Assembly: GCA_019638595.1 (NCBI GenBank)
Contig: JAHBTJ010000018.1
Span: 100,831-164,830, forward strand
Length of the DNA: 64,000 nucleotides
Direction of reading: 5' to 3'
Origin: Chitinophagaceae bacterium
GTDB taxonomy: Bacteria; Bacteroidota; Bacteroidia; Chitinophagales; Chitinophagaceae
Shown here piece by piece: positions 26,732-35,900 of the stretch. A program made the position numbers and the translations under genes. The notes under the pieces are model-generated. The model was not told where the DNA came from. It saw nothing but the letters and a program-made list of their open reading frames with translations, and searched no databases. Position 1 is the first letter of the stretch. Each line of letters starts with the position of its first letter.

Positions 26732-27385
26732 ATGAATAGTAAGATAGGATGGCTCCTGCTTTTATTTTCATTTACCGCGGCATGTAGCAAAAATAACATT
26801 CCGGGCATACCGCCAGGGCAGGGAGCTATTGTATATAAGCAAATCAACCAGTTGCTTTCCTACGAGCACCCGGTTGCCTTATACGTGGATGATGACCATA
26901 TACCGGATATAGTGTTGAGCAATGTATTACTGGAGTATAACAATAAGCCTTACCTGGTACTTACAGTGAGGGGCGCTTCACAGTCGGGCAACAAAAGCAT
27001 GTTGTCTAAACAACCGGATATTACCGGCAATAGCTTCTGGGCGAGCCCTTTGCAGGAAGGCTTTACTATTTTTGAAAAAGCTACGGGAAACAGGAGCTGG
27101 AGCAACTCCAACGAGAGCGGCTACCTGGCAGCTATCATGGATGATGGCACCCAGACAGAATATAACGGGCTTTGGATCGGAAAGCAAAAGAGATACCTTG
27201 GCATATCCCTGCTTATTAACGGGAATATCCATTTCGGCTGGATATGCATGAGCCATTCAGCTAACAGCAAGCAGATACAGGTGCATGATATGGCTTACAA
27301 TAAAAAACCGGGCGGTGTTATAAAAGCTGGTCAGCAAAAGGAGTTGTTTGAAGAGTTAACAGAGCAGGGAACGGATAAAGATTAA
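26732..27385 (+). CDS. Lipoprotein of unknown function
   Basis: A 217-residue protein with a lipoprotein signal peptide (WLLLLFSFTAACS; lipobox ending at Cys about 18) and so membrane-anchored. The mature part is beta-rich (AIVYKQINQLLSYEHPVALY, VLSNVLLEYNNKPYLVLTV), and a late block KRYLGISLLINGNIHFGWIC looks like a jelly-roll or beta-sandwich edge. No catalytic motif is visible. It stands between the DUF1080 gene (after its terminator) and a convergent DUF3817 gene, so context gives no role. Confidence 0.6.
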   Translation: MNSKIGWLLLLFSFTAACSKNNIPGIPPGQGAIVYKQINQLLSYEHPVALYVDDDHIPDIVLSNVLLEYNNKPYLVLTVRGASQSGNKSMLSKQPDITGNSFWASPLQEGFTIFEKATGNRSWSNSNESGYLAAIMDDGTQTEYNGLWIGKQKRYLGISLLINGNIHFGWICMSHSANSKQIQVHDMAYNKKPGGVIKAGQQKELFEELTEQGTDKD

Positions 27386-27427
27386 TACAAAAAGGCAATG
27401 GCGCAGCCGGAAAACAGTATCGGCGCT

Positions 27428-27724
27428 TTAAGACGCTTTTGTTTCCTGCTTTAACTGCCTTTCCACCACAAAAGGAAGAAAAGGCAGCAATGATGCAATG
27501 AAAAAGAAGGCAACTCTTTTAAACGTCCATTTGTACTCTACCCAACAGGCAAAGAGCAAACCTACATAAGCTATAAATAAAACGCCATGCGCCCATCCTG
27601 CATATTTTACCAGCAGGGGGTAATTAAAAAAGTACTTCAGCGGCATTGCTATAAAAAGCAGCAGCAGGTAAGAAATCCCTTCAATAAAAGCAGTTTTTCC
27701 AAATAAGTATAACGTTCTATTCAT
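27428..27724 (-). CDS. DUF3817 small integral membrane protein
   Basis: A 98-residue protein with three hydrophobic helices: FIEGISYLLLLFIAMPLKYF (with the E-G-I-S-Y signature near the N-terminus), AGWAHGVLFIAYVGLLFACW and RVAFFFIASLLPFLPFVVE. This spacing, with the W-A-H-G motif at the second helix, matches DUF3817, a family of small inner membrane proteins without known function. It is convergent with the lipoprotein gene and lies downstream of the LacI gene on the same strand. Confidence 0.85.
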   Translation of the reverse strand: MNRTLYLFGKTAFIEGISYLLLLFIAMPLKYFFNYPLLVKYAGWAHGVLFIAYVGLLFACWVEYKWTFKRVAFFFIASLLPFLPFVVERQLKQETKAS

Positions 27725-27807
27725 CTTTTATTTTTTTCAACCAGTTTTAGCCCTGCCTTTCATGCCCCCATTTTCAAATTTTCAAATTCCCAGATTTTCA
27801 AATTAAT

Positions 27808-28842
27808 TCATCCCCCACCCATTGTTGATTCCCTCACGATCAGCTCCGAAGGCAATACAATATGCTTTGTAGAAAATTCTTTGCCTGATGATTGCTGAAG
27901 ATAGTCAGCAAAAATTTTAGCCGCCTCAATACCGATCTGCCTGCCCGGCCGGGCCACAGATGTAAGCGAGGGATATATATAAGCGGATATAGGCGAATTA
28001 TCAAATCCTGCAACAGCTATATCGCCCGGAATACTCAGCCCTTTATCACGGATCACTTTCATAGCGCCTATGGCCACCTGGTCATTCACACCAAAAACAG
28101 CGTCCGGCAGCTCAGGTAAGCTCATTAATTTTGTAACAGGTTCAATAGCGCTTTCTACCTTAAAATTTGTATTCAGTATCAAATGTTCATCTACCGGCAG
28201 GTCATATTTCTTCAAACATTCAACATAACCACGCAATCTTTCTTCCGCAACAGCCATACCATTGGGGCCTTTAAGGTGGGCTATTCTCTTTCTGCCCATC
28301 TTAACCAGGTGTTCAACCGCTGAAAATGCGCCGTGGTAATCATCAATGATCACACTCCCGGTTGCAAAGCCCTCGTATTCCCTGTCAATAAAAATAAGCG
28401 GTATACTTCTTTTTTTGATCTGCTCAAGGTGTTCATAGTGCCCCGAATCGTATGTTTCCTGCGAAACAGAAAGGAATATCCCTTCTACCCTGTTAGACAA
28501 TAACTTGTTTACATATTCCGACTCCAATACATATTGCTCATTGGTAACACAAATATTGAGCGTGAATCCCAAAGGCTGCAATACGGCTTCAATACCTTCA
28601 ATTATAGCCGATTCATGATAATTATTAATGGTAGGCACAATTACGCCGATGGTAGCGGTTTTTTTATTGAGCAGGCTTAACGACACCTGGTTTCGCTGGT
28701 AACCTACTTTTTGCGCATACTCCTGCAGGTTACGGCGTGTATCCTCATTAATGGAGGGGTGATTGTTTAACGCCCTGGATACGGTAGACGGAGAACACTT
28801 AAACTTTTTCGCTATATCTTTTATCGTAACCGGCTTGTTCAT
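27808..28842 (-). CDS. LacI family transcriptional regulator of the inositol cluster
   Basis: The protein has 344 residues from the Met at 28840-28842; a longer frame from 28869 adds nine residues before the helix-turn-helix. The N-terminal DNA-binding part is textbook: VTIKDIAKKFKCSPSTVSRA, LNNHPSINEDTRRNL. The periplasmic-binding-like sensor follows: ATIGVIVPTINNYHESAIIEG, IPLIFIDREYEG, DAVFGVNDQVAIGAMKVIRD and VAGFDNSPISAYIYPSLTSV. It is divergent from iolB by 132 bp, with an AAACGTTT-centred site between them, so it most likely controls the iol operon, with an inositol intermediate as effector. Confidence 0.92.
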   Translation of the reverse strand: MNKPVTIKDIAKKFKCSPSTVSRALNNHPSINEDTRRNLQEYAQKVGYQRNQVSLSLLNKKTATIGVIVPTINNYHESAIIEGIEAVLQPLGFTLNICVTNEQYVLESEYVNKLLSNRVEGIFLSVSQETYDSGHYEHLEQIKKRSIPLIFIDREYEGFATGSVIIDDYHGAFSAVEHLVKMGRKRIAHLKGPNGMAVAEERLRGYVECLKKYDLPVDEHLILNTNFKVESAIEPVTKLMSLPELPDAVFGVNDQVAIGAMKVIRDKGLSIPGDIAVAGFDNSPISAYIYPSLTSVARPGRQIGIEAAKIFADYLQQSSGKEFSTKHIVLPSELIVRESTMGGG

Positions 28843-28900
28843 AACAATTAGGGTGCAAATCCTGCCCAATTTCCGTTATTTTTTCCTACTCAAAAAATTT

Positions 28901-28910
28901 CAAACGTTTG
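28901..28910. promoter_or_regulatory. LacI-type operator candidate (CAAACGTTTG) between lacI and iolB
   Basis: A perfect 10-bp palindrome, extended on one side to CAAACGTTTGCG, lies 58 bp upstream of the lacI start and 65 bp upstream of iolB. The central CG with flanking AAA/TTT is the general LacI/GalR operator form. The same core is found as a longer palindrome before glmS at 51633-51646. Confidence 0.6.
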
Positions 28911-28974
28911 CGAATGCTATATGCCTGTTAAATAAAATTATAATCCTAAGTTTACCAAATACAAAACGGTATAC

Positions 28975-29874
28975 ATGTCTCAACGATCATTGCTTGTTAA
29001 ACCTGTTGCAAATAGTGGTATTTATCATAATCTTACCGCTCAGCAGGCCGGCTGGGAATACCTGAATTTTGAAGCCCGGACATTAAAGCTGAATGAATCT
29101 TTTACCCGGGTTACGGGTGAAAATGAATATTGTATTGTACTGCTTGGGGGCAATTTTAAGGTAACATCTGATAAAGGAGAGTGGCAAACGGTAAATGGCA
29201 GAAAGGATGTTTTCAGCGGTATTGCGCATACCTTATATCTACCCCGAAGAACAAATTTTACATTAACCGCTACAAAAGATAATACCGATATCGCTGTCTG
29301 TTGGGTAGCTACAGATGAAGATCATCCTCCATATTTAAAGCAGCCTGAAGAAGCAGCTATTGAATTCAGAGGTGGAGACAATGCGAACAGGCAGATCAAC
29401 AGCTTGCTGCAGCCCGGCTTTGACTGCCATAAGATTGTTTGCGTGGAGGTATATACGCCTTCCGGTAACTGGAGCTCCTACCCTGCCCATAAGCACGATG
29501 TACGGAAGATAGATGCTAACGGCAATTTGCTGGAAGCCGACCTGGAAGAAATTTATTTTTACAAGATAGATAAGCCCAATGGCTTTGCCATACAGCAGGT
29601 ATACAATGATGACCGTTCACTGGATGAAGTGATCAAAGTGCACAATAATGAAGCAGTGCTGGTGCCGGAAGGATATCATCCCGTAGTTGCCGGGCATGGT
29701 TATAATGTATATTACCTGAATTTCCTGGCGGGCAGCGATCAGTCGCTGGCCAATACGCCCGATCCGCAGCAGGAATGGATATTCGGCACCTGGAAAGGCC
29801 GCGATCCGAGGTTGCCGATGGTAACAGCGGAGATGAATAAAACCTCACCCCCTGCCCCTCTCCACGGAGTGTAG
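28975..29874 (+). CDS. iolB: 5-deoxy-glucuronate isomerase
   Basis: A 299-residue cytosolic bicupin. The typical blocks are present: NSGIYHNLTAQQAGWEYLNF near the N-terminus, VFSGIAHTLYLPRRTNFTLT, the metal-binding SSYPAHKHDV, EADLEEIYFYKIDKPNGFAI, and NEAVLVPEGYHPVVAGHGYN followed by YLNFLAGSDQS. IolB converts 5-deoxy-D-glucuronate to 5-dehydro-2-deoxy-D-gluconate (step 4 of myo-inositol breakdown). The last dozen residues (TSPPAPLHGV) come from a repeat hairpin that overlaps the stop codon, so the native end was probably shorter. It is the first gene of the iol run. Confidence 0.93.
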   Translation: MSQRSLLVKPVANSGIYHNLTAQQAGWEYLNFEARTLKLNESFTRVTGENEYCIVLLGGNFKVTSDKGEWQTVNGRKDVFSGIAHTLYLPRRTNFTLTATKDNTDIAVCWVATDEDHPPYLKQPEEAAIEFRGGDNANRQINSLLQPGFDCHKIVCVEVYTPSGNWSSYPAHKHDVRKIDANGNLLEADLEEIYFYKIDKPNGFAIQQVYNDDRSLDEVIKVHNNEAVLVPEGYHPVVAGHGYNVYYLNFLAGSDQSLANTPDPQQEWIFGTWKGRDPRLPMVTAEMNKTSPPAPLHGV

Positions 29875-29881
29875 AGGGGTG
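29847..29881 (+). repeat. Interspersed GC-rich palindromic element overlapping the 3' end of iolB
   Basis: A CTCACCCCCTGCCCCTCTCC-type element with CCCCTCT (29855-29861) pairing with AGAGGGG (29873-29879). It contains the iolB stop codon (29872-29874). This CCCCTGCCCCTCTCC form is known as an interspersed intergenic element in many Bacteroidota. It may also act as a transcript-end hairpin. Confidence 0.6.
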
Positions 29882-30024
29882 CCTACATTCAAAACAGGTT
29901 GATAGAATGCATTGAACGGTAGGTTGTGAATGTAAAAAAGATGGCAAATATTCAACGTCTTGTTTGGATATATTCTATAGATGATGTGGAAGAACAAAAA
30001 GTTGGGAGTTATTATACTGTACCG

Positions 30025-30047
30025 CTCTCTTTCTTTTGGAAAGAGAG
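30025..30047 (+). promoter_or_regulatory. 9-bp hairpin in the iolC leader
   Basis: CTCTCTTTC-TTTTG... pairs perfectly with GAAAGAGAG, ending 33 bp before the iolC start. No T run follows, so it is more likely an RNA-processing or stability element than a terminator. The right arm continues into AAGGAGAG, a possible ribosome-binding segment. Confidence 0.4.
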
Positions 30048-30080
30048 AAGGAGAGATAGGCTTTTTTAATATATTTTAAA

Positions 30081-31091
30081 ATGACTAAAAAATACGATCT
30101 GCTTACTATAGGGCGCTCTTCCATTGATCTCTATTCTGCGAATGTGGGAAGCCCGTTTGTTAATATTAAAGCTTTTAATGCTTTTGTTGGCGGATGCCCA
30201 ACCAATATTGCTGTTGGTGCAACAAGGCTTGGTTTAAAAACAGCCATTCTCACAGGTATCGGCAACGACCAGGTAGGCGCATTCATTAAAAATTTCCTGC
30301 AGCAGGAAAAAGTTGCTACTGATTTTATACCAACGATCGGGGGTACACGAAGCTCTGCTGTTATATTGGGCATTGAACCGCCGGACAGGTTTCCATTGGT
30401 ATACTATCGCGATAACTGCGCCGACATTCATCTTAACCTCGATCATATAGATAATATTCCTTTTGCTGATTTCAGGGCAGCGGTATTTTCCGGCACAGCA
30501 TTCAGCAAAGATCCCAGTCGTACCGCTATGTTTTATGCGCTGGAGCTGGCAGCCCAAAATGGTGTAACCAAATTGCTTGATCTTGATTTCCGAGCCGACC
30601 AATGGGATGATCCCCGTTCGTTTGGCGTAGTGATAAGAACCTTATTACCTCAGTTCAATATTGTAATTGGAACTGAAGAAGAGATACTGGCCGCTTACCT
30701 TACAGATATCAGCCAGGTATCCATCAAACATCAGCAGATATCCGCCCCCGAAATAAAAGGGAATATCGAAAAAGCGATCCGGCATATAGTAGCATCGGGC
30801 GTACATACTTTAATTGTGAAAAGAGGAAAAGATGGCGCCTCTATATTTGAACAGGGAAAAGCGGAAGTAAAAGTGCCTGGCTTTCCGGTAGAAGTATTGA
30901 ATGTGCTCGGTGCCGGCGATGCGTTTGCAGGCGGATTTTCGTATGGTTATTTAAGCGGATGGGATCTGTATAAAAGCGTACGCATGGGCAATGCCTGCGG
31001 CGCAATAATAGTAACCCGCGAAGGCTGCGCTAACTTTATGCCAACGCTGGAAGAGGTGATGGAGTTTACGGGAGAAAGAGGAGGATTGTGA
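30081..31091 (+). CDS. iolC: 5-dehydro-2-deoxygluconokinase
   Basis: A 336-residue PfkB/ribokinase-family enzyme. Landmarks: YDLLTIGRSSIDLYSANVGS at the N-terminus, FNAFVGGCPTNIAVGATRLG (substrate loop), TAILTGIGNDQVGAFIKNFL, a middle GTEEEILAA, then VHTLIVKRGKDGASIF and the catalytic LGAGDAFAGGFSYGYL (anion hole and base Asp). It phosphorylates 5-dehydro-2-deoxygluconate with ATP (step 5). It is the stand-alone form, not fused to the C-terminal DUF2090 domain seen in some species. Confidence 0.93.
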   Translation: MTKKYDLLTIGRSSIDLYSANVGSPFVNIKAFNAFVGGCPTNIAVGATRLGLKTAILTGIGNDQVGAFIKNFLQQEKVATDFIPTIGGTRSSAVILGIEPPDRFPLVYYRDNCADIHLNLDHIDNIPFADFRAAVFSGTAFSKDPSRTAMFYALELAAQNGVTKLLDLDFRADQWDDPRSFGVVIRTLLPQFNIVIGTEEEILAAYLTDISQVSIKHQQISAPEIKGNIEKAIRHIVASGVHTLIVKRGKDGASIFEQGKAEVKVPGFPVEVLNVLGAGDAFAGGFSYGYLSGWDLYKSVRMGNACGAIIVTREGCANFMPTLEEVMEFTGERGGL

Positions 31092-31266
31092 ATTTGAGAT
31101 TTGAAATTTAAAATTTGAGATTGAGTGGAAATTACCGCTCGTAAAGATTTTACCTTTTTCTTTATCTTAATTCAAGACGAGAAACTGATTATAATATATT
31201 GCTACAAATGAGAAAGCTTTTTGCGAACAGAACATATCAAATATCTAATATCTAATTTCAAATATT
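31088..31266. repeat. AT-rich intergenic repeats between iolC and iolA
   Basis: The gap holds AATTTGAGATTTGAAATTTA, AAAATTTGAGATTGAG (about 31090-31126) and ATATCAAATATCTAATATC with TAATTTCAAATATT (about 31234-31265). The same TTTGAGATTTGAAATTT-type elements recur at 27.77, 32.74, 35.70, 35.84, 36.83, 38.93 and 49.58 kb. Confidence 0.7.
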
Positions 31267-31270
31267 CATC

Positions 31271-32737
31271 ATGAATAAATTACAAAATTACATTAACGGG
31301 CAGTGGGTAGCCAGCGCTGCCACAGATTACTGGAACGTAGTAAACCCTGCCAGCCAGGAAGTATTGGCATTGGTACCTGCGGGCGCTGCCGCGGATGTGG
31401 ACGCTGCTGTAAAATCATCTGAAGCCGCATTCGAAACATGGAAGAGAATACCGGCTGGTAAACGTATCCAGTACCTGTTCAAGCTTAAAAGATTGTTGGA
31501 GGAAAATATTGATGAGCTATCCAAAACCATTACACTGGAATCGGGCAAAACGTATGCAGAAGCCAAAGCGGAATGGGTACGTGCAATAGAGAATGTGGAA
31601 AATGCCTGCGGTATACCCACATTAATGCAGGGCGATTTTTCGGAAGACATTGCCACCGGTATTGATGAATACATGATCCGCCAGCCGCTCGGTGTTTGTG
31701 CGTGTATCGCTCCTTTTAACTTCCCGGGTATGATCACCTTCTGGTTCCTGCCCTATGCTATTGCATGCGGCAATACCTATATCATCAAGCCTTCCGAAAA
31801 AGTGCCGCTCACCATGACCAAAGTGATGGAGCTGGTGGACAAGCTTGATCTTCCGGCAGGGGTTATCAATATGGTGCATGGCGGAAAAACAATTGTTGAC
31901 GGTATACTCGATCATCCCGGCATCAAAGCCATCAGCTTTGTAGGTTCGTCTACCATTGCCCGTTATGTATACAGCAGGGGGGCAGCTAACGGTAAAAGAG
32001 TGCAGGCGCAGGGCGGCGCAAAAAACCCGGTGATCGTATTGCCCGATGCAGACATAGACATGACCTCGCAAATAGTTATAGATAGTGTGTACGGTTGCGC
32101 GGGGCAACGTTGCCTGGCAGCTTCCACTATTATTACGGTTGGCGATCATGCAGCCATTACCGAAAGCCTGGTAGAAGGAGCGAAAAAAAGAACCACGGGT
32201 TTTGGTTTGGATGAAAGCGTATTGATGGGGCCGGTTATTACGCCCGAAAGCAAAACACGTATTCACGGGCTGATAGAAAAAGGAATTGGTGAAGGCGGCA
32301 AGGTATTGGTAGACGGGCGTAACGCGAAAATACCCGGCTACGAAAAAGGCAACTTCATTCAGCCTACCATTATTGAAGGATTGCCTTTACATGGGGAACT
32401 GGCGGTAACGGAAATTTTTGGACCGGTAATGAGCCTGGTACATATCAATACCATTGATGATGCCATAGCGTATGTAAACGGCAATAAATACGGCAATATG
32501 GCCTGTGTGTTTACCAGCAGCGGTTTACATGCACGTAAATTCAGGAACGAAGCGGATGCTGGTAATATCGGTATTAATATAGGTGTGGCGGCGCCCGTAG
32601 CGCAGTTCCCTTTCAGTGGCTGGAAAGAAAGCTTCTTCGGCGACCTGCACGGACAGGGAAAGCACGCCGTTGAATTTTTCACCCAAACCAAAGTGGTGAT
32701 TGAAAGATGGCTGAAAGAGTGGACGAGGAAATTCTAA
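31271..32737 (+). CDS. iolA: (Methyl)malonate-semialdehyde dehydrogenase (CoA-acylating)
   Basis: A 488-residue ALDH-superfamily enzyme, the usual length for IolA/MmsA. It shows the CoA-acylating branch features: [17 protein letters not shown] with catalytic Cys in [72 protein letters not shown] and the C-terminal [19 protein letters not shown]. It converts malonate semialdehyde to acetyl-CoA and CO2, the last step of inositol catabolism. In other settings the enzyme also serves valine or thymine breakdown; its place in this operon favours inositol. Confidence 0.93.
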   Translation: MNKLQNYINGQWVASAATDYWNVVNPASQEVLALVPAGAAADVDAAVKSSEAAFETWKRIPAGKRIQYLFKLKRLLEENIDELSKTITLESGKTYAEAKAEWVRAIENVENACGIPTLMQGDFSEDIATGIDEYMIRQPLGVCACIAPFNFPGMITFWFLPYAIACGNTYIIKPSEKVPLTMTKVMELVDKLDLPAGVINMVHGGKTIVDGILDHPGIKAISFVGSSTIARYVYSRGAANGKRVQAQGGAKNPVIVLPDADIDMTSQIVIDSVYGCAGQRCLAASTIITVGDHAAITESLVEGAKKRTTGFGLDESVLMGPVITPESKTRIHGLIEKGIGEGGKVLVDGRNAKIPGYEKGNFIQPTIIEGLPLHGELAVTEIFGPVMSLVHINTIDDAIAYVNGNKYGNMACVFTSSGLHARKFRNEADAGNIGINIGVAAPVAQFPFSGWKESFFGDLHGQGKHAVEFFTQTKVVIERWLKEWTRKF

Positions 32738-32740
32738 TGT

Positions 32741-32972
32741 GGAAATGAATTTGAAAATGAGCTGATTTGAAAATTTGAGAATGGGGAACCACGAAGGCAC
32801 AAAGTTGCACAAAGAGAAAGAATAAAAAATGAACAGTCTTAAATAAGCGAGGGCTGTGAATAGGTCTCCCTACCCGAATGATTCGTTCAGGCGGGCTTTG
32901 GGAAGGCCGGGATGGGCTTCGGGGTTTTGTGAGTGGGTCTCCTCCCCCACGGGAAGGCGGGAGGGGCTTCTA
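32741..32972. repeat. Two kinds of intergenic repeats between iolA and iolG
   Basis: First the AT-rich type (GAATTTGAAAATGAGCTG, TTTGAAAATTTGAGAATGG, about 32745-32785). Then come two copies of a GC-rich element that starts GGTCTCC and ends GGGCTTC or GGGGCTTC (32863-32920 and 32934-32970; the second contains CCCCCACGGGAAGGCGGGAGGGG). The second element gives the false N-terminal extension of the iolG frame. Confidence 0.65.
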
Positions 32973-32984
32973 AATATACTTAAT

Positions 32985-34004
32985 ATGCATAAAAAATTAA
33001 AAACCGGCATTATCGGGCTTGGCAGGATCGGGCAAATTCACCTGGCTAATTTACTATACCACACCCCCCATGCGGAAGTAGTGATTGCATCCGACGTATC
33101 CGAATCAGTACATGCTTTCGCAAAAAAAGCAGGTGTTGCAACCACCACCAGTGCCGAAGAAGTGATCAACCATCCGGATGTGGAAGCGGTGATCATTTGT
33201 GCACCAACGCCTCAGCACGTACCCTATACTATCGCCGCTGCCCAGGCGAAGAAACATGTGTTTTGCGAAAAGCCACTGGACGTAACCATACCCGCGATTC
33301 TTTCAGCACAGAAAGCTGTAAAAGATAATGGCGTAAAACTCATGCTCGGTTTTAACCGCCGCTTTGATCCGAATTTTTCACGAGTGAGAACATTAGTGAT
33401 CAACGGCAGCATCGGCGATCCGCATATTGTAAAAGTTACCAGCCGCGACCCCGCCCCACCCCCGCTGGAATATGTAAAAGTATCAGGCGGGCTTTTTCTT
33501 GATATGACCATTCATGATTTTGACATGGCACGATATATTACCGGAAGCGAAGTAACCGAAGTATATGTAAAAGGCGATGCATTGATAGATTCACGCATCA
33601 AGCAATACAATGATATTGACACAGCGGTTATCGTGCTTACGTTCGCCAATGGCGCGATCGGGGTAATTGATAACAGCCGCAAAGCGGTGTACGGGTACGA
33701 TCAGCGCCTGGAGGTATTCGGTTCAAAAGGAATGGCAAAAGCGGAAAACAACACGCCTGATAACGTGATACAGTTTGATGACAAAGGCGGGCAATCCGCA
33801 TTGCCTTTACACTTTTTCCTTGAACGGTATGAAAAAGCCTATCAATCCTGCATCCAAACTTTTGTAGATTGCGTGCTGGATGATAAACCATCACCCGTTG
33901 ATGCGCACGACGGATTAATGGCTACTGCGGTTGGACTTGCCGCAGGTATCTCTTTAAAAGAAGGTCGCCCGGTTAAAATTGAAGAAGTATATAAAAGATC
34001 ATAA
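32985..34004 (+). CDS. iolG: Inositol 2-dehydrogenase (Gfo/Idh/MocA family)
   Basis: The protein has 339 residues from the ATG at 32985-32987; the longer frame upstream is made of repeat sequence. The N-terminal Rossmann fold has KTGIIGLGRIGQIHLANLL (nucleotide loop) and the EKP motif (HVFCEKPLDV). The C-terminal catalytic domain has LMLGFNRRFDPNFSRVRTLV, GLFLDMTIHDFDMARYITGS (the conserved H-D-x-D of inositol dehydrogenases) and NGAIGVIDNSRKAVYGYDQR. It oxidises myo-inositol to 2-keto-myo-inositol with NAD+, the entry step. Its position with iolBCADE supports the call. Confidence 0.92.
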   Translation: MHKKLKTGIIGLGRIGQIHLANLLYHTPHAEVVIASDVSESVHAFAKKAGVATTTSAEEVINHPDVEAVIICAPTPQHVPYTIAAAQAKKHVFCEKPLDVTIPAILSAQKAVKDNGVKLMLGFNRRFDPNFSRVRTLVINGSIGDPHIVKVTSRDPAPPPLEYVKVSGGLFLDMTIHDFDMARYITGSEVTEVYVKGDALIDSRIKQYNDIDTAVIVLTFANGAIGVIDNSRKAVYGYDQRLEVFGSKGMAKAENNTPDNVIQFDDKGGQSALPLHFFLERYEKAYQSCIQTFVDCVLDDKPSPVDAHDGLMATAVGLAAGISLKEGRPVKIEEVYKRS

Positions 34005-34078
34005 TTTCATTCGGCGAAAAAGACAAGAATTGAAGCTCGTAATATTAAGTATAGCATCCCAAAACTAAACAACCAACG

Positions 34079-35689
34079 ATGAAGCAAACAGGCTTGCACA
34101 CACTGGACTATATTGTTTTCGCTTTTTATCTTGCCATCATCGCATTTTATGGCTACTGGATCTATAAAAAGAAAACCAACAAATCAGATACCGCCTCCGG
34201 CTTTTTCCTTGCGGAAGGTTCGCTCACATTCTGGGCAATCGGCGCATCACTCATCGCATCCAATATTTCTGCCGAGCATTTCATCGGTATGTCCGGCTCC
34301 GGATTTGCCATAGGGCTCGCCATTTCTTCCTACGAATGGATGGCCGCCGCCGCGCTGATAGTAGTAGCCATTTTCTTTTTACCGGTATATCTTAAAAACA
34401 ATATATACACTATGCCGCAGTTTTTGCGACAGCGGTATAACCGGGGCGTTGCAACCACTATGGCGGTATTCTGGCTGCTGCTGTATGTCTTCGTCAACCT
34501 AACATCCATTATTTACCTCGGCGCCCTGGCGCTGGAAGTAACGGCCGGCATAAACTTTACAGCAGCCGTTATCACGCTGTCCCTGTTCGCCGTTATCATT
34601 ACCATCGGCGGCATGAAGGTGATCGGTTACACCGATGTAATACAGGTGATCGTACTGGTAGTGGGCGGTTTGCTTACTACCTATCTTGCGCTTGATCTCG
34701 TTGCCAAACAATTCGGCAACAGTTCCGTATTCGGCGCATTTACCACATTAACCAAACAGGCGGACTCTCATTTTCACATGGTGCTTAAAGAAGATAATCC
34801 TTATTATAAAGACCTGCCGGGATTGAGTGTGATCATTGGCGCCATGTGGATCAACAATCTCGCCTACTGGGGGTGTAACCAATATATTATACAGCGTACA
34901 CTTGGCGCCGACCTCAACACAGCTCGCAAAGGAATTTTATTTGCCGCGTTTTTAAAGTTGCTTGTGCCGTTAATTGTAGTGATACCCGGTATAGCTGCAT
35001 ATGTTTTACATCAAAACGGCATGTTCCAAACAGAAATGGTAGACGCTGCCGGCATTGTAAAACCCGACCGCGCCTACCCGGTTTTGCTGGATTTATTGCC
35101 CGGCGGTTTAAAAGGCGTGGCATTTGCTGCATTAACCGCAGCTATCGTGGCATCGCTTGCAGGCAAAGCCAACAGTATATCCACCATATTTACCTTAGAT
35201 ATATATAAGCTCTATTTCAATCCCAAAGCATCTGAAAAACATTTGATCCGCGTTGGTCGTTTGGTCGTTTGGGTATCTATGCTGATAGCTGCGTTGATAG
35301 CGCCACAGTTACGCGTACTCGAACAGGCATATCAATTTATACAGGAATATTCCAGCTTTATAACACCCGGTGTGCTGGCAATTTTTGTTTTTGGTATGTT
35401 CTGGAAAAGAGCTACCGCCAACGCGGCGTTGATCACTGCATTACTAACTATTCCCTTATCAACTTTGTTCAAATTCTGGATACCCGAAGTACCATTCTTA
35501 AACAGGATGGGGTTCGTGTTTTTGGTATTATGTGCAGTAATGATCGTAGTGAGCCTGCTTACACCACGCAAAGAAACAACCGAAGCAATGAGAATAGAGT
35601 TACCCTCATTCAGCCTCAGCCGGTCGTTTATTATAGGTGCAACAATTATTTGTGGAATACTGGTGGCACTGTATTCGGCGTTTTGGTAA
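34079..35689 (+). CDS. Sodium:solute symporter (SSS), probable myo-inositol transporter
   Basis: A 536-residue protein with about 14 hydrophobic helices. It shows the SGLT-type pattern: LDYIVFAFYLAIIAFYGYWI, FFLAEGSLTFWAIGASLIAS followed by NISAEHFIGMSGSGFAIGLA (the S-N-I-S-A-E-x-F-I-G motif of SGLT-like sugar symporters), FLPVYLKNNIYTMPQFLRQR, and YWGCNQYIIQRTLGADLNTA. The location between iolG and the aldolase gene makes myo-inositol the likely substrate, co-imported with Na+. It is a different subgroup from the symporter at 16073-17623. Confidence 0.9.
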   Translation: MKQTGLHTLDYIVFAFYLAIIAFYGYWIYKKKTNKSDTASGFFLAEGSLTFWAIGASLIASNISAEHFIGMSGSGFAIGLAISSYEWMAAAALIVVAIFFLPVYLKNNIYTMPQFLRQRYNRGVATTMAVFWLLLYVFVNLTSIIYLGALALEVTAGINFTAAVITLSLFAVIITIGGMKVIGYTDVIQVIVLVVGGLLTTYLALDLVAKQFGNSSVFGAFTTLTKQADSHFHMVLKEDNPYYKDLPGLSVIIGAMWINNLAYWGCNQYIIQRTLGADLNTARKGILFAAFLKLLVPLIVVIPGIAAYVLHQNGMFQTEMVDAAGIVKPDRAYPVLLDLLPGGLKGVAFAALTAAIVASLAGKANSISTIFTLDIYKLYFNPKASEKHLIRVGRLVVWVSMLIAALIAPQLRVLEQAYQFIQEYSSFITPGVLAIFVFGMFWKRATANAALITALLTIPLSTLFKFWIPEVPFLNRMGFVFLVLCAVMIVVSLLTPRKETTEAMRIELPSFSLSRSFIIGATIICGILVALYSAFW

Positions 35690-35900
35690 GATAATTTGAA
35701 ATTAGAAATTTGAGATTTGAAATGTTACATACAACGATCATGAAGATATCGGTTATGTTGCGGACAGAAGAAATTCTATGGGACTTTACTTGCGACGCTC
35801 CGTTCAACTGCATATCGCTGTTGAGCCATCGCATCTCAAATCTCAAACCTGTTCGCTGCGATGGATCTCAAATCTCAAATTTCAAATCTCAAATGGCTAC
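35690..35900. repeat. Cluster of AT-rich intergenic repeats before the aldolase gene
   Basis: Copies of the TTTGAAATTAGAAATTTGAG / ATCTCAAATTTCAAATCTC family lie at 35692-35722 and 35838-35893, in opposite orientations. The latter copies are separated by a GCATCTCAAATCTCAAACC variant. A frame that opens at 35778 runs through them and yields a spurious N-terminal extension of the aldolase. Confidence 0.7.

Noticed and set aside
29941-30069. 42-codon plus-strand frame between iolB and iolC
   Set aside because: Its second half is the hairpin and the iolC leader; no family pattern, and similar chance frames are usual in such gaps.
32856-32984. N-terminal extension of IolG (43 residues)
   Set aside because: It is translated repeat sequence (GGTCTCC...GGGGCTTC) and breaks the normal Rossmann-fold start; the ATG at 32985 is preferred.
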